Below, piece by piece: positions 25,182-36,199 of a stretch of 64,000 bases of DNA. The first letter of the stretch is position 1. Each line of letters begins with the position of its first letter. The DNA comes from Candidatus Gastranaerophilales bacterium (GTDB lineage Bacteria; Cyanobacteriota; Vampirovibrionia; Gastranaerophilales; Gastranaerophilaceae), in NCBI GenBank assembly GCA_944323725.1, contig CALUTP010000041.1, positions 124,001 to 188,000 on the forward strand, written 5' to 3'. The translations under genes and the position numbers were made by a program. Under the pieces are notes generated by a model. That model was not told the DNA's origin. It saw nothing but the letters and a program-made list of their open reading frames with translations, and ran no database searches.

Positions 25182-26018
25182 ATGTTGAGAGGACCATTTT
25201 TAGATAGGAATTGGATGGGACAAAATGCCGATTACAAAACATCAAAAATTGTAATGCTTGGACTTCCATTTGACGGTACAGTATCTTACAGACCGGGCTC
25301 AAGATTTGCACCAGAGCAGATAAGACTTGCAAGCTGGGGATTGGAGGAATATTCTCCTAAATTTAATAAACACTTAGAGGATGTAAACTTTCATGATGCA
25401 GGGGATTTAGAACTACCGCTTGGAAACACTTATAAATCATTAGACGTGATAGAAAAAAATGTAGAAGATATATATAAAGACGGTAAAAAAGTATTTGGAA
25501 TAGGTGGAGAACATCTTGTTACACTTCCTGAAATAAAAGCCATCTCAAAATTTTATGATAATCTTGCAATAGTTCATTTTGATGCACATACAGACTTGAG
25601 AGAAGAATATCTTGGTGAAGAAATGTCACATTCTGCTGTTATCCGTCACGCTTCAAAAATAGTTAAACCTGAAAATATTAAACAAATAGGAATCCGCTCT
25701 GGAATGAAAGAAGAATTTGAATTTATGAAAAAGCATAAAACCCTTATTCATAATTATGAAGAACTTGATGTTATTAAAGATAAAAATATTTTTATAACAG
25801 TAGACTTAGATGTACTTGACCCTTCAGTTATGCCAGGAACAGGTACTCCAGAAAGCGGAGGACTCCAATTCAATGAATTAATTAACTGGTTTGAATATTT
25901 AAAAGATTTTAATATAATTGGAGCAGATGTTGTAGAATTAGCACCTGATTATGATGCTTCAGGAGTATCCACCGCAGTTGCTACAAAAGTCATAAGAGAA
26001 CTTTTAATGATAATGTAA
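25182..26018 (+). CDS. speB: agmatinase (ureohydrolase family)
   Basis: A 278-residue binuclear-manganese ureohydrolase, probably converting agmatine to putrescine and urea. Metal ligands appear in order: FGIGGEH, VHFDAHTDLREEY, MSHSAVIRHA and VDLDVLDPSVMPGTGTPESG. The last box is the agmatinase/arginase signature. Length and the N-terminal GLPFDGTVSYRPGSRFAPEQ fit agmatinase-type members better than arginase. Arginine decarboxylase (speA) and spermidine synthase are not in the window. AAAGGAG precedes the ATG. ligA follows after 29 nt. Substrate assignment rests on family resemblance only. Confidence 0.85.
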   Translation: MLRGPFLDRNWMGQNADYKTSKIVMLGLPFDGTVSYRPGSRFAPEQIRLASWGLEEYSPKFNKHLEDVNFHDAGDLELPLGNTYKSLDVIEKNVEDIYKDGKKVFGIGGEHLVTLPEIKAISKFYDNLAIVHFDAHTDLREEYLGEEMSHSAVIRHASKIVKPENIKQIGIRSGMKEEFEFMKKHKTLIHNYEELDVIKDKNIFITVDLDVLDPSVMPGTGTPESGGLQFNELINWFEYLKDFNIIGADVVELAPDYDASGVSTAVATKVIRELLMIM

Positions 26019-26032
26019 TATTTGTTCATTAG

Positions 26033-28042
<2,010 letters not shown>

Positions 28043-28069
28043 AACATAAAGAATTGAGAAGGATTTATA

Positions 28070-28513
28070 ATGAGAAAAAATAATACAAAAATTATCCAAA
28101 TTGCTGGATTTAAAGGATTATTCATGGCACTTTTTATAGGTATATGCCTATTTGCAGGATTTGTTATATTTCCTGCTAAAGTAGCAGTATATGCTTGGAA
28201 TTATACCGCAGCAAACTATCTTGCAATCCCTTCAATAAATCTATATCAAGGAATTTTATTATGGGCAATAATAGTTTTAATATGCTACATTGCAAATAAT
28301 AACAGAATATGTATATCATTTGCACAACCAAAACAATTAAGTGAAGAAGAAATAAACTGTCTTATGGAACGTATCCGACTTCAAGCACAGGCAAGAAAGA
28401 TAAATTCAATGGTATTGAAATCAGAAGAATTTAAAACCATTACCCAAAAGCAAGAATCAGATGAACCTGAGGTTTCTGAAACATCTAAAAATACAGATAA
28501 TAAAAATTTGTAA
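28070..28513 (+). CDS. unknown small two-helix membrane protein
   Basis: A 147-residue protein with two hydrophobic segments (GLFMALFIGICLFAGFVIF, about 15-33; GILLWAIIVLICYIA, about 64-78) and a cytoplasm-type charged tail rich in Glu, Lys and Gln. AAGGA lies before the ATG. It sits 27 nt after ligA and 14 nt before the SIMPL gene, so all probably share one transcript. I recognise no family. It may be a membrane anchor or envelope protein. Confidence 0.65.
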   Translation: MRKNNTKIIQIAGFKGLFMALFIGICLFAGFVIFPAKVAVYAWNYTAANYLAIPSINLYQGILLWAIIVLICYIANNNRICISFAQPKQLSEEEINCLMERIRLQAQARKINSMVLKSEEFKTITQKQESDEPEVSETSKNTDNKNL

Positions 28514-28527
28514 GAAAAGGAGAAAAT

Positions 28528-29280
28528 ATGAAGAAATTTTTAATTGTATCTTCAGTAATTGGACTAATTGCAGGCTTGACAATAGCTACAGTAAGCGCAG
28601 CACCAATAAATACCGCAGAAGAACGAGGATATATCTCAGTTGATGCGTCAGCAAATACCGAAATTGCTCCAGATGTAGCTGAAATAAATATTGCAGTGAA
28701 AACTTATGATAACAAATCACTTGAAAAAGCTTCCCAAGAAAATAAAGAAATTTCAGATAAGGTATATAATGCTATAAAAGAAATGATAAATAAAGAAAAT
28801 GGTGATTATGTAAAAACCGCAAATTATAGTGCAGTCCCAATATACAGTTATAATTCAAGCAAAAAGAATTTTGAAAAATATGAAGTCTCAAATAATATAA
28901 TAGTTCACACTAAAAATGTTAACAAAGTTGGAAATATTATTGATAAAGCAATAAGTCTTGGTGCAACAAATGTAAATTCTTTGAATTTTTCAATATCGAA
29001 CTATGAAAATCAATGTAATGACCTTCTAGCAATAGCTGCTAAAAAAGCAAAAACAAGAGCCGAAGTCCTCGCAAAAGCATCATCAACATATATAACCGGT
29101 GTAAAATCAATAAACAACAGCTGTTCAGCCTCAAATAACCAGCGAGTTCAATATAGATTAATGGCAAAAAACATGATGACCGATAGTGCATCAGGTACAG
29201 CTGCACCAGAAGCTACACCAATTCAAAGCGGAGTGATAAAAATTTATGCAAATATAAATGCAAGTTATTTTGTAAAATAA
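28528..29280 (+). CDS. exported SIMPL-domain (DUF541) protein
   Basis: A 250-residue protein with a signal peptide (FLIVSSVIGLIAGLTIATVS). The SIMPL/DUF541 domain follows: YISVDASANTEIAPDVAEIN near residue 35, then repeated alternating strands and helices such as NIIVHTKNVNKVGNIIDKAI. It ends in a strand pattern VIKIYANINASYFV. Relatives form ring-like envelope oligomers, and their biochemical role is poorly defined. AAAGGAG precedes the ATG. A terminator follows 20 nt after the stop and ends the ligA run. Confidence 0.85.
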   Translation: MKKFLIVSSVIGLIAGLTIATVSAAPINTAEERGYISVDASANTEIAPDVAEINIAVKTYDNKSLEKASQENKEISDKVYNAIKEMINKENGDYVKTANYSAVPIYSYNSSKKNFEKYEVSNNIIVHTKNVNKVGNIIDKAISLGATNVNSLNFSISNYENQCNDLLAIAAKKAKTRAEVLAKASSTYITGVKSINNSCSASNNQRVQYRLMAKNMMTDSASGTAAPEATPIQSGVIKIYANINASYFVK

Positions 29281-29298
29281 ATTATCATAATAAATATT

Positions 29299-29329
29299 AA
29301 AAAGCAGACCATAAAAAGTCTGCTTTTTA
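29299..29329 (+). terminator. intrinsic terminator after the SIMPL gene
   Basis: AAAAAGCAGAC and GTCTGCTTTTT form an 11-bp stem followed by a short T stretch. Confidence 0.9.
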
Positions 29330-29365
29330 GTAGCAAAAAAATATTTTTACAGTTATTAAAATAAT

Positions 29366-29839
29366 ATGAATATAAATTTCACAGGTATAAACAACATAAT
29401 TTCAAAAACACATTCACATGTAATAGGCTCATTTGAAACTAATAGCCGTTCTTGTTTTAAAAGTGTTAATATAAAAATGGAACTTAATGATATTGGAGAA
29501 AGAGATTTTCAGGAATTTGAAAAATCATTAAAAAAAAGTGCCACATATTGTCAACAAAATTGCTTAAACAAAAATGAACCGGATAAACTTGAATTAATTT
29601 GCACAAATATTACTGAAAGTTATAAACCTGATGAAAATTCATCCTCCAGTTTTAATATAAATGGGACAGAAATAGTATTTGATGAAGATGGAGTACTACC
29701 ACTTTTTACATATATTGCAAAAATAACAAAAAAAATCTCTAAAAACCAAAACATACCTATTGAAGAAAGAGAAGCTGCAAAATTTATTAATAACAAAATT
29801 CAACAGGAAGCAAACCGCTATTTTGATATAAAAGCTTAA
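29366..29839 (+). CDS. unknown small protein starting INFTGI
   Basis: A 157-residue soluble protein that I do not recognise. It begins MNINFTGIN, a start also seen as NPVNFRGIK in the 38644 protein. Seven cysteines cluster in the first 80 residues (for example ATYCQQNCLNKN and LICTN). The second half is charged and helical. No ribosome binding site and no standard promoter spacing are visible (TAAAAT ends only 3 nt before the ATG). The length, a normal codon mix and the shared start motif argue that it is real. Confidence 0.55.
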   Translation: MNINFTGINNIISKTHSHVIGSFETNSRSCFKSVNIKMELNDIGERDFQEFEKSLKKSATYCQQNCLNKNEPDKLELICTNITESYKPDENSSSSFNINGTEIVFDEDGVLPLFTYIAKITKKISKNQNIPIEEREAAKFINNKIQQEANRYFDIKA

Positions 29840-29895
29840 TTATTATCTTAAATTATTAATTTTTTGTTTATTTTTTTAAGTTTAATAAAAAACAG

Positions 29896-29904
29896 TGGTA
29901 TAAC
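29896..29904 (+). promoter_or_regulatory. probable extended -10 of dnaK
   Basis: TGGTATAAC (TGn plus TATAAC) lies about 49 nt before the dnaK ATG. AAAAAAGGAGA provides the ribosome binding site. No CIRCE element is visible. Confidence 0.45.
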
Positions 29905-29952
29905 TTAAAATATAAGAAAGAAGTAATAATTTAAAAAAGGAGATAATAAATT

Positions 29953-31797
29953 ATGGCAAAAACAATTGGTATTGACTTAGGTACAACAAACTCAGTTGTA
30001 GCAGTCATGGAAGGTGGAAAACCAACCGTTATAGCCAACGCAGAAGGATCAAGAACAACTCCTTCAATTGTTGGGTTTTCAAAAACAGGAGAAAAACTAG
30101 TAGGTCAGCTTGCAAAACGTCAAGCAATTCTTAATCCAGATAAAACAATCGCTTCAATTAAAAGACACATGGGAGAAGACTATAAAGTAAATATTGACGG
30201 AAAAGATTATACCCCGCAAGAAATTTCAGCAATGATTTTAAGAAAATTAGCTGACGATGCAAGTGCATATTTAGGCGAAAAAGTTACATCAGCAGTAATT
30301 ACAGTCCCAGCATACTTTAACGATGCACAAAGACAAGCAACAAAAGATGCAGGTAGAATTGCAGGATTAGATGTACTTCGTATCGTAAACGAACCAACTG
30401 CAGCAGCTCTTGCTTATGGACTTGAAAAAGAAAAAGCAGAAAAAGTTTTAGTATTTGACTTAGGTGGCGGTACTTTTGATGTATCAATCCTTGAAATTGG
30501 AGATGGAGTCCATGAAGTACTATCAACATCAGGAGATACTCACTTAGGTGGTGATGACTTTGACCAAAAAGTAATGGATTGGATTTGCGAAGAATTCAAA
30601 AAACAAGAAGGCATTGACCTTAAAAATGATAAACAAGCAATGCAGCGTGTAAAAGAAGCTGCAGAAAAAGCTAAATGCGAATTATCTTCAGTAATGGAAA
30701 CAAACATCAATTTACCATTCATTACCGCTGATGCAAATGGGCCTAAACATTTAGATTTAAACTTAACAAGAGCTAAATTTGAAGACTTATCAAGAGATTT
30801 ACTAAACAGATGTAAAACACCTGTAGAAAATGCTTTAAAAGATGCAGGAATTACTAAAAATGACATCAACGAAGTAGTACTAGTAGGTGGTTCAACCCGT
30901 ATACCAGCAGTACAACAGTTAGTAAAAGAATACACCGGTAAAGATCCAAACCAATCTGTAAATCCAGATGAAGTAGTTGCAGTAGGTGCAGCAGTTCAAG
31001 CAGGTGTTCTTGCCGGTGAAGTAAAGGATATTGTACTTCTTGATGTTACTCCATTAACATTAGGTATTGAAACGTTAGGTGGAGTAATGACACCACTTGT
31101 ACCAAGAAATACAACAATACCTGTTTCTAAATCACAAGTATTTTCAACTGCCGAAAATAACCAGACAGCTGTAGACATTCACGTACTTCAAGGTGAAAGA
31201 CCAATGGCAAAAGATAACAAATCTTTAGGTATGTTCAGACTTGATGGTATTCCACCAGCAATGAGAGGATTGCCTCAAATCGAAGTTACATTTGATATTG
31301 ACGCCAACGGTATTGTAAATGTTTCAGCAAAAGATAAAGCAACAAACAAAGAACAAAAAATTACTATTACAAACTCTTCAAATCTTTCAGAAGAAGATAT
31401 TGACAAAATGGTAAAAGAAGCTGAAGCAAATGCAGCTGAAGATAAAAAGAAAAAAGAAGAAGCTGAAATCAAAAATAATGCAACAAGTTTAATCGGCTCA
31501 GCTGATAGAATCGTAAAAGATTTTGAAGGCAAAATTGATGCAGCAGATAAATCAAAACTTGATGAACAAAAAGCAGCACTTCAAAAAGCATTGGATGAAA
31601 ATAAATCAACAGATGAATTGAAAAAATTATCTGAAGAATTACAACAGACAATGTTCAGCATCTCTCAAAAAGCTTATGAAGCAGTACAAAAAGAAGATGC
31701 CGCTAACCAAAGCTCAGCAAACAGCGAAAGCGCATCATCAGCAAACGATGACAAAAAAGATGATGACGTAATCGACGCTGAATATACTAAAGAATAA
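29953..31797 (+). CDS. dnaK: chaperone DnaK (Hsp70)
   Basis: A 614-residue Hsp70 that binds exposed hydrophobic segments under ATP control with DnaJ and GrpE. The ATPase domain has [37 protein letters not shown] and [16 protein letters not shown]. The substrate domain starts after the linker [17 protein letters not shown]. The acidic tail ends [11 protein letters not shown]. Length is a little below the E. coli protein. It stands alone with its own promoter and terminator, about 26 kb from grpE-dnaJ, so the usual hrcA-grpE-dnaK-dnaJ order is broken. Confidence 0.98.
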   Translation: MAKTIGIDLGTTNSVVAVMEGGKPTVIANAEGSRTTPSIVGFSKTGEKLVGQLAKRQAILNPDKTIASIKRHMGEDYKVNIDGKDYTPQEISAMILRKLADDASAYLGEKVTSAVITVPAYFNDAQRQATKDAGRIAGLDVLRIVNEPTAAALAYGLEKEKAEKVLVFDLGGGTFDVSILEIGDGVHEVLSTSGDTHLGGDDFDQKVMDWICEEFKKQEGIDLKNDKQAMQRVKEAAEKAKCELSSVMETNINLPFITADANGPKHLDLNLTRAKFEDLSRDLLNRCKTPVENALKDAGITKNDINEVVLVGGSTRIPAVQQLVKEYTGKDPNQSVNPDEVVAVGAAVQAGVLAGEVKDIVLLDVTPLTLGIETLGGVMTPLVPRNTTIPVSKSQVFSTAENNQTAVDIHVLQGERPMAKDNKSLGMFRLDGIPPAMRGLPQIEVTFDIDANGIVNVSAKDKATNKEQKITITNSSNLSEEDIDKMVKEAEANAAEDKKKKEEAEIKNNATSLIGSADRIVKDFEGKIDAADKSKLDEQKAALQKALDENKSTDELKKLSEELQQTMFSISQKAYEAVQKEDAANQSSANSESASSANDDKKDDDVIDAEYTKE

Positions 31798-31823
31798 TAA
31801 ATATTAAATATTAAATATTAAAT

Positions 31824-31858
31824 AAAAAGAGTGATTCAATTTTTGAATTGCTCTTTTT
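31824..31858 (+). terminator. intrinsic terminator after dnaK
   Basis: AAAAAGAGTGATTCAA pairs with TTGAATTGCTCTTTTT (two wobbles), followed by T residues. Confidence 0.85.
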
Positions 31859-31864
31859 TATTTG

Positions 31865-31873
31865 TGATAATAT
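31865..31873 (+). promoter_or_regulatory. extended -10 promoter of the MFS gene
   Basis: TGATAATAT (TGn plus TAATAT) ends 6 nt before the ATG at 31880. No ribosome binding site is present. Confidence 0.4.
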
Positions 31874-31879
31874 AAAAAG

Positions 31880-33427
31880 ATGACATCAATAAATACTGAA
31901 GTTGAAAATGTAAAAACAACTCCAATATGGCTTATATCATTTACAATATTGTTACCAACAGCTTTCACAATGCTGGCGACTTCAGAGACTAACGTTGCAA
32001 TCCCGCATATAGCAGGTTATTTTGGCGCAACTCTTGATGAAGCAAATTGGGTAATTACAAGTTATATGATTGCAAATGCAATTTTATTACCAATGACAGC
32101 ATGGTGCGATAACATTATGGGGCGAATAAATTTTTTAAAAGTATTCGTTGGAATTTTTACAATAGGTTCATTTATGTGTGCATTTGCACCAAGCTTAAAT
32201 ATGATGGTCTTAGGTCGGCTTATTCAAGGAATAGGTGGCGGGCCATTGATGCCAATGGCTCAAGCAATATTAATATCAAGTTTTCCATTTGAAAAACGAG
32301 GGCTTGCAATGGCATTATTTATGTTATCTGTAATGGTTTCATCCATAGTAGGCCCGACAATAGGAGGATTAATAGTCGATAATTCAAGTTGGCAATGGAT
32401 ATATCTTACAAATATTCCTGTAGGCATTATTTCAATATTTTTAATATATTTTTTTATGCCCGAAAATCCTAACCGCATTATACCTAAAAAAGTTGATTTT
32501 GTTGGATTTATACTTCTAGTAATCTGGCTTTTAACCATGCAGATTGTACTGGATAAAGGAGAACAGTATAACTGGTTTGATTCTACCTGGATATGCTGGT
32601 TAACAGGGATATCAGTATTTTCATTCATATATTTTATCGTATGGGAACTTGAATACAAAGATCCTATGGTTAATGTAAGAATTTTTAAAGATAAGAATTT
32701 CGCAATAGGAACTTATCTTGCAGCTTTTGTTAATATGATAATATATGTCACAATTGTACTTCTTCCAAAATATTTACAAAGTATTATGGGATATACAGCA
32801 AGCTTGAGCGGACTATCATTAGCACCAAGAGTAATTTCTTGTCTAATAATGTTGAGTATAATAGGAAAACTAGTAGCAAAAGTCGACAACAGGATACTTA
32901 TTGCAATAGGCTTCTTTTTCATTGGTTTTTCAACATACTATTACACAAATTTATCTTTAATGACATCATTCGGGTATTTAGTAATCCCCAATATGATTCT
33001 TGGAGTGGGTGTAATTATGGCATCAGTTCCTTTATCAGCACTTGTGTTAGGAACATTACCCAAAACAGAACTATCAAATGGTGCAGGACTACATAGCTTG
33101 GCAAAATGTATTGCAACAGTTTTGAGTATATCACTATCATCTACAATGGTTGCAAGATTATCCCAAGCTCATCAGACATACCTTGTAGGAAATTTATCAA
33201 ACACAAATCCTGTATTTTGGCATGAAGCATCGATTATGACTCATAAGTTTATGCAGCATACAGCAGAAATAACCGCAGCACATAAAGCTAACGTGATTTT
33301 CTATAAAGAATTAATCACACAATCTCATATTTTTGCATACGTAAATGTATTTGCTTTATTTGCACTTGTTTCATTTATACTTATTCCATTAGGATTTTGG
33401 TTGAAAGTTGATTTTAACAAAAAGTAA
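31880..33427 (+). CDS. DHA2-family MFS drug/solute exporter (EmrB/QacA-like)
   Basis: A 515-residue inner-membrane protein with about 14 hydrophobic helices, the DHA2 topology. The start (LLPTAFTMLATSETNVAIPH) matches the helix-1 pattern with an acidic residue, and YFGATLDEANWVITSYMIAN is the typical loop to helix 2. GRLIQGIGGGPLMPMAQAIL is the helix-4 region and VGPTIGGLIVDNSSWQWIY is the motif-C/D region. Such pumps export drugs or bile-type amphiphiles by proton antiport. No EmrA-type membrane-fusion partner is adjacent, and substrates are unknown. The gene has its own -10 box and a terminator. Confidence 0.9.
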   Translation: MTSINTEVENVKTTPIWLISFTILLPTAFTMLATSETNVAIPHIAGYFGATLDEANWVITSYMIANAILLPMTAWCDNIMGRINFLKVFVGIFTIGSFMCAFAPSLNMMVLGRLIQGIGGGPLMPMAQAILISSFPFEKRGLAMALFMLSVMVSSIVGPTIGGLIVDNSSWQWIYLTNIPVGIISIFLIYFFMPENPNRIIPKKVDFVGFILLVIWLLTMQIVLDKGEQYNWFDSTWICWLTGISVFSFIYFIVWELEYKDPMVNVRIFKDKNFAIGTYLAAFVNMIIYVTIVLLPKYLQSIMGYTASLSGLSLAPRVISCLIMLSIIGKLVAKVDNRILIAIGFFFIGFSTYYYTNLSLMTSFGYLVIPNMILGVGVIMASVPLSALVLGTLPKTELSNGAGLHSLAKCIATVLSISLSSTMVARLSQAHQTYLVGNLSNTNPVFWHEASIMTHKFMQHTAEITAAHKANVIFYKELITQSHIFAYVNVFALFALVSFILIPLGFWLKVDFNKK

Positions 33428-33457
33428 AAAAAGGCGGGATTAAATCCCGCCTTTTTA
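33428..33457. terminator. bidirectional terminator between the MFS gene and gatA
   Basis: AAAAAGGCGGGAT and ATCCCGCCTTTTT form a perfect 13-bp GC-rich stem serving both convergent genes. Confidence 0.95.
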
Positions 33458-33463
33458 AATTTT

Positions 33464-34927
33464 TTATATCTTTGCTAACTGCAAATAGTAATCATTTGCT
33501 CGTTCAAATTTATGAGCTGCATTAAATAATCTGCTTTCCTGTAATTGTGGAGCTAGAATCTGTAAACCAATCGGCATACCATCCCTATCAAATCCAGCAG
33601 GGATACTCATACCAGGAATACCTGCTAAATTAGCTGAAATAGTTGCAATATCAGTCAAATACATCTGTAGAGGATCAGAAGCTTTAGCCCCTAGTTCAAA
33701 TGCAGTATTAGGACATGTTGGAGAAATCATAATATCAACTTTTTTGAATGCTTCAACAAAATCCCTTGTCACAAGCGCTCTCATCTGTTGCGCTTTTTTA
33801 TAATAAGCATCGTAGTAGCCAGATGATAATGCGTAAGTACCAAGCATTATACGGCGTTTAACTTCAGGTCCAAACCCTTCAGCACGTGTTTTTGTGTACA
33901 TTTCCATAAGATTTTTAGCATCAGGAGTTCTATAGCCATATCTTACGCCGTCAAATCTTGCTAAATTAGATGAACATTCAGCAGTTGCTAAAATATAATA
34001 TATACCAATTGAATATTTCAAATTAGGAAGAGAAATTTCAACAACTTCTGCCCCTAACTTTTTATAATCCTCAATAGCCTTTTCCATAGCTTTTTGAACA
34101 TCTTCTGATAGACCTTCAGACATAAGTTCTTTTATAACACCGACTTTCATCCCTTTAATATCATCATTTAAATGAGCTGAGTAATGTTCTACCGGTAAAT
34201 TTAAAGAAGTACTATCTTTAGGGTCATGACCAGAAATAACTTCTAATAAATTTGCAGCATCTTCAACCGTTCTAGCAAATGGCCCTATTTGATCAAGAGA
34301 AGATGCGAAAGCAATTAAGCCATAACGAGAAACTCTTCCATAAGTAGGTTTAATACCGACAATACCGCAAAATGATGCCGGAAGTCTTATTGAGCCGCCT
34401 GTATCTGAACCTAATGCAAGAGTCGCTTCACAAGATGAAACAGAAGCAGCAGAACCACCAGAAGAACCTCCTGGAACTTTATTCAAATCCCAAGGGTTAT
34501 GAACTTTTTTAAATGCTGAGTTTTCGTTAGAAGAACCCATTGCAAATTCATCAAGGTTAGCTTTACCCAAAATCGGAACAAGATTGCCGAGGAGTTTCTC
34601 TGTAACCGTTGCGTTAAAAGGAGAAACAAAGTTTTCCAGAATCTTGCTTGAAGCAGTTGTTCTTGAGCCTTTAAGGTTCATATTATCTTTTAAAGCAAGA
34701 GGAATACCTGCAAGAAGCGGTAATTCTTCACCTTTTGCAATTTTTTCATCAACTTTTTTTGCTGTTTCGATTGCTGTTTCTTTTGTCAAAGAATTAAATG
34801 CTCCGAGTTTTTCATCGAGTTCTGAAATTCTTTCAAAAGCTGCATTTGTCAATTCAACAGCGGAAACTTCTTTATTCTTCAAGGCTTTACTTTGTTCGGC
34901 AGCCGATTTTTTTAAAAGCTCGTTCAT
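33464..34927 (-). CDS. gatA: Asp/Glu-tRNA amidotransferase subunit A
   Basis: A 487-residue amidase-signature enzyme that frees ammonia from glutamine for conversion of Glu-tRNA(Gln) to Gln-tRNA(Gln). The catalytic Ser-cisSer-Lys elements are visible: LALKDNMNLKGSRTT (Lys, about 79), the glycine/serine box KVPGGSSGGSAASVSS and GSDTGGSIRLPASFCG. Length is standard. AAGGAG precedes the ATG at 34927. gatB and gatC are not adjacent, so the complex is encoded at dispersed sites. A shared terminator follows. Confidence 0.97.
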   Translation of the reverse strand: MNELLKKSAAEQSKALKNKEVSAVELTNAAFERISELDEKLGAFNSLTKETAIETAKKVDEKIAKGEELPLLAGIPLALKDNMNLKGSRTTASSKILENFVSPFNATVTEKLLGNLVPILGKANLDEFAMGSSNENSAFKKVHNPWDLNKVPGGSSGGSAASVSSCEATLALGSDTGGSIRLPASFCGIVGIKPTYGRVSRYGLIAFASSLDQIGPFARTVEDAANLLEVISGHDPKDSTSLNLPVEHYSAHLNDDIKGMKVGVIKELMSEGLSEDVQKAMEKAIEDYKKLGAEVVEISLPNLKYSIGIYYILATAECSSNLARFDGVRYGYRTPDAKNLMEMYTKTRAEGFGPEVKRRIMLGTYALSSGYYDAYYKKAQQMRALVTRDFVEAFKKVDIMISPTCPNTAFELGAKASDPLQMYLTDIATISANLAGIPGMSIPAGFDRDGMPIGLQILAPQLQESRLFNAAHKFERANDYYLQLAKI

Positions 34928-35010
34928 AATATCTCCTTAGCTAGTCATTCCTCAACACCCGCAACGGGGCTTATAGCAAAAGTTTAGAATAAACATGCCA
35001 AATTGGCAAG

Positions 35011-35868
35011 TTATTTAAGCCTTAAAAAATCATTCCAGTAGTTGCCTTCGCCATCAGGGTTTTTATTAACCAGAGCATACTCGGTACACCCGTAGCCAAG
35101 ATACGAATCAGTACTCTGCAAATCAGTTAAAGTACATGGCCTTGTATCATGTGCCGGATCAGTTATCGGCACAATACTATTTCTGTCTGTTATTTTAAAA
35201 ACATGCAAATCATAACCGGTTCTGTTTGGTCCTTTAAAACCGTTTATATCAACAAACAGCCAGTGATAATATCCTATCCATATAATTGTTCCATCAGAAA
35301 GAAGGATTGACATCTTATTTGTAATTGGTCCTATATGCACCGCTACGGTATTTGTCAAGTTATAATAGCCATTCCTATTACATTTTTTGACCTTTGAGCT
35401 ATCACATAATTCTGCACCTTTTATTAAAGATGCAAAGTCTTTAGTTTGTTTATCCAGAATTTCATAACCGTTTACTGAAGTATCATAATCGTTATACGGC
35501 GAAATTTCTCTGCTGATTAATTGCATATTTACGCTTTGAAGTGTTGAATAAGCCTTTTTCAGCTGTGTTTCAAAAACTTTTGCCTTATAATGACCTATAA
35601 CAGCCGGTATAGTCATTGCCGCTACTATTCCGATTATCCCGAGTGTTATTAGAACCTCTGCCAAAGTGAAAGCAAGCTTCCAACTACCGCCGGACATGGA
35701 TGAAAAAGCCTCTGACAATCTAAATGTAGGCTTCCGGAAAGGAACAAGCCCTTCTGCCACATCTGTTTTCTCTGCGCTGGTGGTCTCTAATCCGCGCCAT
35801 CTGCAGGTTAAGAGCTTAAACCACTCTGCCCCCCCCCCGAAAAGCCTTGCTATCACTGCGTTTTTCAT
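35011..35868 (-). CDS. type IV prepilin-like protein with long leader and G10 tract
   Basis: A 285-residue protein whose residues 66-90 hold the pseudopilin helix (FTLAEVLITLGIIG, then IVAAMTIP). The rest is a soluble pilin-like domain with an YSTLQSVN-type helix and Cys-bearing loops. The segment before the helix is 66 residues, far longer than usual. The residue before Phe is Ala rather than Gly, which is less usual for prepilin peptidase. A ten-G run covers codons 11-14. AAAAAAGGAG lies 8 nt before the ATG at 35868, so the long form is probably translated. Met58 (35697) with AGAGG upstream could start a 9-residue leader. Likely a surface pilus or secretion pseudopilin with phase-variable output. 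Confidence 0.8.
   Translation of the reverse strand: MKNAVIARLFGGGAEWFKLLTCRWRGLETTSAEKTDVAEGLVPFRKPTFRLSEAFSSMSGGSWKLAFTLAEVLITLGIIGIVAAMTIPAVIGHYKAKVFETQLKKAYSTLQSVNMQLISREISPYNDYDTSVNGYEILDKQTKDFASLIKGAELCDSSKVKKCNRNGYYNLTNTVAVHIGPITNKMSILLSDGTIIWIGYYHWLFVDINGFKGPNRTGYDLHVFKITDRNSIVPITDPAHDTRPCTLTDLQSTDSYLGYGCTEYALVNKNPDGEGNYWNDFLRLK
35829..35838 (-). repeat. homopolymer G10 tract inside the prepilin gene
   Basis: Ten consecutive C on the plus strand, read as ten G in the gene (codons 11-14). With nine G the frame reaches TAA within about seven codons of the tract. With eleven G it reaches TAA at GTG-GTT-TAA. A slipped-strand contingency site is the natural reading; an assembly error is the alternative. 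Confidence 0.8.
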
Positions 35869-36199
35869 AATTTAATCTCCTTTTTTGCTTTTCTTAAATT
35901 GCGTCTGACCTCTTTTAAGCCCCTGCTTTAGCGAACTTTTTTATTTTGACGGACATCGCATCTATGTACTTTTTTATTATAAATCATTTTCAGAAATTTT
36001 TCAAGGAAAAGTGATTGAGGTATATATCGCGTTTACACAAAACTATATCTTAAATGTCACCCCTGAAAATAAATTCAGGACAAGCTCTGAACCCGTTTCA
36101 GGGTCTTAACTAACATAAAGCTTCCGAAACAAGTTAGGAATGACATTATGACTGTATTTTGAATACATTTGTTGTAAACTACGATATAAACCCAAGAGA
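35869..36199. other. 331-nt intergenic region
   Basis: Higher GC than the surroundings near 35880-35960, then AT-rich. It holds the prepilin ribosome binding site and an imperfect palindromic element described separately. No ORF or tRNA is recognisable. Confidence 0.4.
36054..36147. repeat. REP-like imperfect palindromic element
   Basis: ATGTCACCCCTGAA near the left end and GGAATGACAT near the right end are partly inverted. Inside, CCCTGAAA (36061-36068) pairs with TTTCAGGG (36097-36104), and CCTGAA pairs with TTCAGG. Nested inverted arms of this kind mark dispersed intergenic repeats. A second copy is not in the window, so its repeat status is inferred. Confidence 0.4.

Noticed and set aside
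30540-30935. A 131-codon minus-strand open frame inside dnaK
   Set aside because: It is a shadow of the conserved dnaK coding frame with no start signal; the same holds for other antisense frames in mnmE, ligA and the giant gene.
35869-36199. tRNA or other stable RNA in the GC-richer gap
   Set aside because: No cloverleaf or CCA end could be drawn; the inverted arms are better explained as an intergenic palindromic repeat.
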